Below are positions 51,061 to 60,500 of a stretch of 64,000 bases of DNA, one piece after another. A program made the position numbers and the translations under genes. The stretch lies in NCBI GenBank assembly GCA_902728285.1, contig CACVBU010000627.1, positions 1 to 64,000 of the forward strand. The letters are read 5' to 3'. Each line of letters starts with the position of its first letter. The first letter of the stretch is position 1. The DNA is from Clytia hemisphaerica. Taxonomy: Eukaryota; Cnidaria; Hydrozoa; Leptothecata; Clytiidae. The notes beneath the pieces are model-generated. The model made no database searches, was not told the DNA's origin, and saw only the letters and a program-made list of their open reading frames with translations.

Positions 51061-51351
51061 GAAAACATAACCCTCTAACGCTCTAACATCTAATTTGAAC
51101 CCTGTCGAAAAAAAACATTGAGTGAGGTTTTTGAACTAAAGGCTAAAAGGCAGCTAAGGGCCTGTTTCTTGGATGTGGATAAGATCACTTTCAAACACTT
51201 TTCCTCACGGTTTTCATTGCTTTATTATTCTACAGTCACCTGCATCCAGTCATCCCACGATCCCATCCAACCAGCCGTCTTCACGCTACAAACACTAAAA
51301 TGAAATGTGTGAGTGGACAATGGGAGACAATTCGAGCGTGCTTCGTGTTGG

Positions 51352-51412
51352 CTGATTATGGGTGGTTATGGGTGGTTATGGGTGGTTATGGGTGGTTATG
51401 GGTGATTATGGC
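51352..51412 (+). repeat. GATTATGGGTGGTTATGGGT tract
   Basis: Five to six copies of a 10-bp unit GGTTATGGGT, ended by GATTATGGCTGTATCCGCGG. The reverse complement with more copies lies at 36625-36715. Confidence 0.85.
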
Positions 51413-51429
51413 TGTATCCGCGGATTAGA

Positions 51430-52105
51430 AACACCGCCAAATTTCAACCAAATCCGACCATTTTGGAGGCCTGTAGGCTGCTCCAAAGCTTTAGCCTCGT
51501 TTTGGCAAAAAACTCGTCCCAATGCCCCAAAAATCAAAATTTTTGAAAAATGCAAACCACACCCAGATATTCACCCAAGGAACAAGTGTGCAAAATTTCA
51601 GCCAAATCGAACAATTTTTGAAGTCTCTAGGCTGCCCAAAAGTTTTAGCCTCGTTTTGGCGAAAAACTCGTCCCCAGGCCCTAAAAATCAAAAAATGAAA
51701 AAACTTCCCCCAGACATTCACCCAAGGAACTATTGTGCAAAATTTCAGCCATATCGAACAATTTTTGAAGTCTCCAGGCTGCCCTAAGTTTTTATCCTCG
51801 TTTTGGCGAAAAACTCGTCCCCAGGCCCCAAAAATCAGAATTTTCAAAAAATGAAAAAAACACCCCCAGATATTCACCCAAGGAACAAGTGTGCAAAATT
51901 TCAGCCTAATCAAACAATTTTTGAAGTTTCCAGGCTGCCCCAAAGTTTTAGCCTCGTTTTGGCGAAAAACTCGTCCAGGCCCCAAAAATCAAAATTTTTG
52001 AAAAATGAAAAAAGCACCCCCAGATATTCACCCAAGGAACAAGTGTGCCAAATTTCAGCCAAATCGAACAATTTTTGAAGTCTCCAGGCTGCCCCAAAGT
52101 TTTGG
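51430..52105 (+). repeat. Four to five tandem ~150-bp units
   Basis: Units begin CCAGA(T/C)ATTCACCCAAGG at about 51563, 51710, 51866 and 52019 and contain CAAAATTTCAGCC, CAGGCTGCCC and CTCGTTTTGGCGAAAAACTC. The unit length is often divisible by three, which creates repeated open frames on both strands (such as 51491-51985 minus); these are not genes. Confidence 0.85.
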
Positions 52106-52109
52106 GGTT

Positions 52110-52825
52110 GGAAAACAGCCAAATTCAGGGCGGAATTTTTTTTGCTATTATTTTTCAAAAAAAATTAGTGACTTGGAAAATCCACCCCTAATTTGATAAC
52201 TTTCCAGGGTGGTAATTTTCCGGGTTGGAAAACAGCAAAATTCAGGTGTGATTTTTTTGCCATCATTTCCAAGTAAAAAGTGACTTGAAAAATCCACCCC
52301 TTATTTGATTACTTTCCAGGGTGGCAATTTTCCGGGTTGGAAAACAGCCAAATTCAGGTCGGATTTTTTTTGCCAATATTTTTCAAAAAAAATAGTGACT
52401 TGGAAAATCCACCCCTAAATTTGATAACTTTCCAGGGTGGTAATTTTCCGGGTTGGAAAACAGCAAAATTCAGGTGTGATTTTTTTGCCATCATTTCCAA
52501 GTAAAAAGTGACTTGAAAAATCCACCCCTTATTTGATTACTTTCCAGGGTGGCAATTTTCCGGGTTGGAAAACAGCAAAATTCAGGTCGGATTTTTTTTG
52601 CCAATATTTTCAAAAAAATTAGCGACTTGGAAAATCCACCCCTAAATTTGATTACTCTCCAGGGTGGTAATTTTCCGGGTTGGAAAACAGCAAAATTCAG
52701 GTGTGATTTTTTTTACCATTATTTTCAAAAAAATTAGCGACTCGAAGAATCCATCCCTTATTTGATTAGTTTCCAGGGAGGTAATTTTCCGGGTTGGAAA
52801 ACAGCCAAATTCAGGTGTGATTGAA
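52110..52825 (+). repeat. Six tandem ~115-bp units
   Basis: Units contain TTTCCAGGGTGGTAATTTTC, then GGGTTGGAAAACAGC(C/A)AAATT, then AAATCCACCCCT. They start near 52205, 52315, 52432, 52547, 52665 and 52775. Two variants alternate (GTGTGATTTTTTTGCCATC and GTCGGATTTTTTTTGCCAA), a sign of two-unit amplification. Confidence 0.85.
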
Positions 52826-52894
52826 AATACTTATTTTGTTACACTTAACTAATTAGTTACGATTTTTGGTATGTTTACAAAAACTGGCAAACGC

Positions 52895-52980
52895 GAAATT
52901 TAATACGCGCGGAACAGTTTTCCTCGAAAAAATTTCGCGAATTTTGTAACGCGCGAAATTTGATACCAATAAGGTAGGCG
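52895..52980. mobile_element. Fragment of a TTTCGCG-type MITE
   Basis: GCGAAATTTAATACGCGCGG, then AATTTCGCGAATTTTGTAAC and GCGCGAAATTTGATACCAATAAGGTA. The right part matches the right end of the MITE at 60796-61169. The left end is degraded. Confidence 0.6.
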
Positions 52981-53489
52981 AAAAGAGGAGAACTCACAAT
53001 GTTACATCAATTTATAAGTTGTTGAATTAAATTTTCTATTATCATTGAAATTGATCGAAATTTTGGTAATTGGTTATTGGAACAGAATGTATAACACATA
53101 CAGGGTCTTTCGTCAATTTTAATTTTTGAAATAAACAACGAGTATCCTAGAAAGAATATCAATAATATAGTTTTTTTCTACAATACTAGAAATACGGTAA
53201 GGTTATAGAGAAAAAATGCATAATAGAACTCTCCATTGTCCACTGTAGATCAGTTACCTTATTATTAGGTTATTGCAGAGGAATGTAAAGTGATGGAAAA
53301 ACAGCTTTTTCTGATTACTCAAAGTTCAACGATCACTTCTATTGAAAATTCTATTGTAAAAACGTTGATTAGGTCATTAAATAAAAGTCCAGAAAAGACG
53401 GCTCGCTATACAAATCGGACGGTTTCTACATGATTTGACGATAAAAATGAAAATTTGTTTTTCCTTTTTTGCCGATTACTAGTTCAATT

Positions 53490-53946
53490 TTTAAGAATAA
53501 GGAGCAATATTTTTACCAATGTATAACAAAATAAATTCTTAGCGCAATGATATTAAATTGGTTCTTGTAAAACTGTCAGAAGTCGAGTAAAATCAAAATG
53601 AAGTTATCATTTTCTCGAGCTCTAGCTTTCCATATTACCATATTATGGTGCGGTCATGATGCGGTTATATCAGTAGAATCGATAGGAAATTCTGAGCAAG
53701 AAGATATAGGTACCTTTTCGTATAGGAGAGGTGTACCCAAAATGCCCTAAAAGTATGCGCATAATCAGGCTTGAAACAAGAATTTTGTCACGACACGCTA
53801 ATTATGCAGATTTTTTATAGCGACAACAAAAGAAACCTATTTACTCGACATAAACTCCTTTAAGGGCAAGAGACCTGATAAATGACGAGCCGTTTTTCCA
53901 TTGTTTTCAAGAAGCTGTTTTTTCCATCTCTTTACATTCCTCTGGT
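53490..53946 (-). repeat. Copy of the TP1 3' end
   Basis: This segment repeats 25977-26430: the same AAGAATAAGGAGCAATATTT start, CATATTATGGTGCGGTCATG and AAGGGCAAGAGACCTG blocks, with a 7-bp duplication (CATATTAC/CATATTAT) and small gaps. It includes the last ~35 codons of TP1. It stops abruptly near CCTCTGG, so it is a truncated copy just downstream of TP2. Confidence 0.75.
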
Positions 53947-54039
53947 TATTGTAAGGAGCTATTTACAAAGATAAAAATGTCACAAATAGATAAATTTGTC
54001 ATCAAATGATAAATGAATAAAAAAACTTAATACAAAGTA

Positions 54040-54550
54040 TCAAAGAACTTCGTGTTCAAAATCAAAAATACCTCTGTTCAAATCAATAATCAAAAATAAG
54101 TCAACATCGCGAGGGTAAGCAATTACGGCACGTTTAATTTTTTTGGCTGATGTAATGGACTCTACGTTGGCGGTACGATATATAGAGATATCTTTTACGG
54201 TGTCACCAGTATTTTCTAACATTTGCGCATGTACGTATTTGGTTCCTTCTCCTTCACCTTCCATCAATATAAATTCGGATATTTTCCCAATACTCTCGTC
54301 CTGAAACATCACAAAGGACTCCAGCTTGTCGTGGGACATCTTGCCAGGAAAGTAACAAGATCGGTAATTCCTGTAAACTTCAACCTGCAACCCGTCCCTT
54401 ATGGTCGCCTCTAAAATTGCATCCGTTAGAACGTGGACATTGGTAAATTTGTCGGTGCCAATGTAAATTATGTACTCCGATATATCATCACAAAGTAAAT
54501 TCTGACAATTTTCTGCATAAATCTGTGCCCCTTCAAGGCTCGACACATCC
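54040..54550 (-). CDS. TP2 last exon, main part
   Basis: An open frame of about 168 codons (VSSLEGAQIYAENCQNLLCD, then TDKFTNVHVLTDAILEATIR, then GKMSHDKLESFVMFQDESIG) to a stop at 54040. The 5' seven bases of the exon lie at 55415-55421, separated by an 864-bp insertion. The frame is restored when the insert and one target copy are ignored. No domain is recognised. Confidence 0.6.
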
Positions 54551-57500
54551 TAGCCTGGATATCCAGCCCGTAAACTTTTTTTTGATTTTCATATTTCTTA
54601 TGTTTACGGTCTGGTTTACCTAGATCGTCTGCATTCTCATCTGAGGATGATTATGCGGATATTCTGATTCGTTGGTCCAAGCGAATCAGAGATCTGAATG
54701 GTGGCGCGCGTATAAGAAATTATGCGAGCCGACTTGAAGTGTTCGCCTAAATATTTAGGTGGACCACGCGGGCGATCAGCAAGGCGCATACGCTGCTTTG
54801 CAAATCTCCCTGACTTTTCTTCTTCGAAGCAAATAATAATAGAATATCTAATTATCTCCCTTGGGTGTTTGACCACGCATCCAAATAAAAATAACAATAA
54901 TGGTAGGGAAGAAGTGGGAAGATCAAAACATGGGAATTTTTAGATGTTCTGGTTGTTTTCTTTTCAATTACTTGCTTAGATATTCTTGTTTTAATCTTCT
55001 TAATGAATTGGTTGCATCGTGTAAAGAACTAAAAAGGTATATCTTTATTTTGCTTCAATTCTTCTTTTCTGTTTGCCAATTTTATATTGCTGTTTTGGGT
55101 TGGATTTTGAAAAAAAAATTTCTCCAAAATTCACTTGGCACTTTTTGTCTAAACAGACTTTCCACCACACTGTCTATATTTTATGGTCAAGGCTGCCATT
55201 CTAAATTGATATATCACTGCTGGGGTACCATCTTGAAATTATGCATGTCATTATGTGCATATATTTATTTGCAGCCATGGGATTCATGCAGGAAAATCTG
55301 TCAACAGGGGTTCACCTGATTTCTAGGTGAACCAAGCTCTATAATTTTAGAACTTTGTCTGGCTGAGGTAAAACTTATTTTTTCTAAAATTTTGAGCTTG
55401 GATATCCAGGCTAGACACAACCTTAAAAATAACGAAGAAAGTTATACAGAAATCTATCATTAGAAACTCCACATAATAGTTAGCATCAACAAAGGTTAAA
55501 ACAAAGCATGGACCTACAGGATGATAAAAGTTAAAAAGGTTAAAAAACAATACAGATTTATTGATGAAGTCCAAATTCCACTTTTCCAGAAAATATATGA
55601 CAGCTGAACCCAACAAAAAAACTAGCAAAAACAATCGAAGGAAAAAAATACGGCAAAACCAATGGTAAAAATCAAATGATGGAAATAGTCCAAGACATAT
55701 CCAATAAAATGACAAATCCGGTACCAGTAGCTCAGTTGAAACAATGACATTTTGAACATTTTGCGTCTTTGTGCCAAGTATTCCAAGAAAAAATATGTTT
55801 TAAAATGAACATGGGCATCATTTTTTTGTAAAGCACCCAAAAATATTAAAATAATAGTATCTCACTTTGTTTCTGTCATCCTCTTTGTTTGTCCATCGAA
55901 TTTGCTTTCCTTCCAATGACTTCATCTCTCTAAACACCTCCATTTTAGCATAAGTCGCTTCGACGTTCTTAAAATTCGTTGGAACTGCCTTGTATCTAGA
56001 TAATACAATGTAAAACTAAAGTTTACCTACTTTCTTATGGCATGGTGTAAAATGATCTATTAGTACTGCCGGGTGACCCACAAAACAAGTCTTTGATGGC
56101 TTTGTGGAGCCATACAAATAGTTTTTAATTGATATTTTTAGTTCACTAGATACAGTTAGATAGAGGAAAGTCTGTCTTAAATTTTGATTAAAATTTTACG
56201 ACTTCGTCAAGACAATATTTGTGAAATAGAGTATTAAACAAAAGAAAAAAAGTTTAGCATTTTTTTGAAATAAATTTCAAAAATGAATTCTATGAAAGCA
56301 TTAAAAAATGCTTAATTTGACTTTCAATTATATATCAATTAAAACAAAGCTGCCAAACACTTAAACCTTTTGTGGGTCACCTAGTACAACATAACACATG
56401 AGTTCTATAATGTTCTCGTCTCTAAAACCCACGGGATGAGATACTAGTTGAGGTATGACAATATGTGCATACCAGCCGGCTCCAACCCTCTTTTTTCTGA
56501 CCATTAACGTACACAAAACCGATATTTTACCATCCCCATTAGTCTGGTCGAATTAAAAATAGACCTTGCAAAAATTTACGACTAGCATATTTGGTACTGT
56601 ATTTAGAATGTTAAAAAAACCTACATCATGAGGCATCCTGACGGCACCAAATATTCCAGACTGCGTATTCCAAAATCTCTAATTATTAATAATTTTAAAA
56701 CTTAATTTTTTGCTTTCAATGGACAGAAACGAACTTTGACAGAATATTACCTTTTTACAGCACGCTCATTATTAAAGCACCAACAGTTATCACAGTGGGC
56801 AAATCGAGAAATATCTTCACTGATATGTATACTGTTGTGACAGGTGATCACGCATTGTTTTGGGCCAATTTGTTCTTCCAACAAAATTAATCTCCTCCAA
56901 CAAATCTTATCCAGATTTTTAATTTCATCGTTTGTGAGACCATCTCTTCGGTGGAACAAAAGTTCTACAACACGCGCAGTTAACCAAAGGAGGTGGTACT
57001 CGTTGTCAGGAATATCTAGTAAGAAGACTTCGGCCATAGGGTAGGAAAATTTACGCCATTCTTCTGCGGTCCAAGACGTACATTTCTCAATATGTTTCGG
57101 ACAATGGCCATCTTGCAATTCTAAGATAATTAAAAAATAACAACAACATCAAATACAGGTTAATGACTTTTGGGGATAAAACTTACCTAATGTTTACCAG
57201 TTTCGATAAAAAAAAAATAAACAGGATAATAGTTTGATTCAAAGAAGTAATATTTTGTCAGACAGACTTCTGAGAGGGCCTCTAAAAAAGTGATTTTTGA
57301 AATAAAATATTAGCGAATAAACACATACCTTAAAGGTATTAATTTAATTTTGTGAGTATTCAGTTTTACGTTTCTTTTTCAATTATCTTGGTCTTATCTC
57401 TTCAATAGAAAACTATAGGTACCAATAAAATGTTACCTGGTGTGAGTGGAAAGTTACGCATATCTTCGTTGAATTGGTCAACATTCCCAATATATTCTGC

Positions 57501-60500
57501 GAATATACGCTTGAACAGCTTTTTGCAACAATTCAACAGAACAAGGTGCATTACGTCATGTACCATATCTTCAAAGGGGTTGAATTTGTACAATTTATAT
57601 AGACGATACAGCAAGGTGAGTCCTGTATAGCCAGTCTGTGTTGCCTCAGCAAGCTTTGCATGGATAGATTGCTTCATCTCTATGTCGTACATTGTGGTTG
57701 CTTCAATCTTTATGTCTCTTTTATCCCAGCGTTGTAGATACTTTTGACGATTACCAATATAATATTTGGTTGAACCACCATCTTCAACTGACTCGCCTAG
57801 AAAAATTTGATCAAACAATTAGCAACTTGGGAACCTCTTATAAGTAAAAAAAACAACAAGATAAACTAAATTCTTCCCAGACACACTTTGGAAAAAATAA
57901 AAAATAAAACTTAATTTTAGATAGATCTTTTCATAAATTACGTCAAGAACATCACTTGCCACGTTTTGAAATTATTGCCATGGTGATTAACACTCCCAGT
58001 GGATTTTATCAAAACTACTTTCCATTCATAAAACAATCATTTAATGTCTCGAGGGACATAATCACCATGAAAATTGTTTGAATACGAGGCAAGTGATGCT
58101 CGTGACGTAATATTATGAAAAGGTCTATTGTGCACAGTAAAGCTTAATAAAGACTACTTTTTGAATAACAGTATTAATGAAGCATGAATGAAACGTTAAG
58201 AAATTTTTCATGTTATTTACTAAAAATCCCTAATCGCATAACTGAATTTTGCAAAAAAAAATTACCTTTGCATTTATCTACACGGCAACCAAAAGTACCT
58301 TTACAGGAAAATTTACCAACTTGATATTGGGCTGGATAGTCTCCAGTCCAACACAACAACATACACCGCACTCTAAATCTACCCGCTGGAAACTCACCAT
58401 CAACCTCTGGATAGTCAATGTCCATACCTATGAAAAGTTTTCTCAAGGTTATTTTACTGTACTAATATTTACAAATATGAAAATAGAACCCGAACAACTA
58501 TTCCTGAGGAAAACAGAAATGTACGTGTTCCAAGGACAACTTCTAAAAAACCTTTAACAAAGGTTTTCACAATAAAGCTATTAACAAATGTCAAGTAGAT
58601 TTGCATTTTGTCACAAGGAAAACCTAAATAAATCTAGCACAGCCCCCAGTTAGGTTGCTGAACACAAAGTCCCCCCCCCTTAGGTAGCCCCCAACTTTAA
58701 AAGAAGTCTCTGCACTACCTTAACAGAAGAAATATTAACTTTTTCTTGCTTTTTACTGAGAACCCTTAGGAAAATGAAAGAAATTAGGTTAAATTCATAA
58801 AAATAAATACCCGCAGAAATTTTAACCCATCAAGATAGCATTTTAATGATTTAACTTATATAGTTTACCATCAATAAACAATTCTTCAATTTCTTCAACA
58901 AGTGGTTCTAAATAAGGATCCAAAGCAGTGGGCTGTTTGTTTGGAAGCTTGTGCTCTGGCACAAATGATGACACAAATACATTTTCATTTTTAAAGCGTT
59001 CCTTTTTTCTCATATTGGCAATGGTAAGCTCTATGGAACCTAAAAAAAAGATTATCTTTTGCATAAAAGATAATGCTAACTGTAAAAATGTTTGTTTAAA
59101 ATTTTGATCACTTTATTGAACCAAGTTTAAGTTACATCAGGTGAATTTTAAGATAATACTTTGTCCAAATTTCAGGTTCATTCTATATACCATTTAAAAT
59201 TACAAAATACCATTGATATTAAAGTTAGTCAGTACTCTCTACAGGTGCTGAATCAACCTCCAAATATATCTATAGTCTGTTTATTCGTCACATGAGAGTA
59301 CAACCTTTCCTATACAACAACAAGGCTCAAAATGGCCAAAAAAAAAAATCTAAGAACAGTTCTGAGACTCAAAGTTTTTCGAAAACTGTAATTTTGTTCT
59401 TTTTTATTAAATATCCTTTAATTGAATGTTTGCGACTAAGCTAATATAGCATTCTTTTGAAACTCTCATCTCTCTTTCTTTGTTTAAAAGATATCATCTT
59501 ACAAAAAAGTAAGAATAAGAACAAATTTACCTGAGCCTTTTAAATATCCTCTACCAAAACCTGTTTGCCATCCATCCCAATGTCCTATAAGAGCGATATT
59601 GCGCGGATCACCAGTGACATAAACAGGACGTATTGTTTCACTTCTTTGACAATTATCACATGTTATAGTTAAAGATGGAGGTTCGTTTTGAGTAACATCT
59701 TCAAGATTGATTATATTTTCACACCTGCATCGATGAGGGAGTGCCCAAATTGAATTAGGATCCCAAAACCATTTCACTTCTTTAAACCGTGATCCATGCA
59801 AAATTTCATCTGCTGGAAACGAGGTTCCGGTTTCGTGTAACCAGTCATCTTTATTTTTCCAATGATCTAGCATCAGTCGACACATATGGGGGCTCGAAAA
59901 CCATCTTTGAAATTTACCCTTCAATGAAAGGTAATATCGACGAATATCAGGAATCTCCAAACAATCTGGGCATGGTTCTCCAGGTTCAAGTGTATAATAG
60001 TACAATGGATGCTCCATGTTAAAACAGATGGCTTTTTCATTCACAGAGGAATACAAATTTCCAGCCTTTACTACTGATTCTGCTGACGAGTAGCCTCGAG
60101 GCCAGTGATCGTAAATGTCTGGATGTGCTAAGTTTAGCAAATCGCCAACATAAATTAGTAATTCTTCTGTCTGCTTTTGGGATGCGTTCATGTCAGATGC
60201 CAAATTCATTGTTTTTTTTACATGAATTTGAATTAATTCCATTCTAAAAATGAATGATGGAATGCATAATGAGATCATTGTTAAAACATAGACCTTTTTT
60301 CAAAGAGGACGTCCTGTTGAATAATTATGTAGTCCAGCCATAAAAACAATGATAGAGCCATGCATAATTACTGTATCATACATATTGTAATAATTATGCA
60401 TGGTTTTATCATTATTTTCTGCTGGACTACATAATTATTCAACAGAGTGACCTCTTTGAAAAAAGGTCTATTGCAATGTCATATTGTCTAGTTTTTTTTT

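Noticed and set aside
51491..51985. A 164-codon minus-strand open frame (and one of 141 codons on plus)
   Set aside because: Both lie in the ~150-bp tandem repeat whose unit is often divisible by three; both strands are open at once and no domain is visible.
55347..55840. Membrane-protein-like open frames on the minus strand
   Set aside because: They lie in the intron between TP2 exons 9 and 10 and in the hAT-like insert; composition follows T-rich DNA and no splice signals support them.
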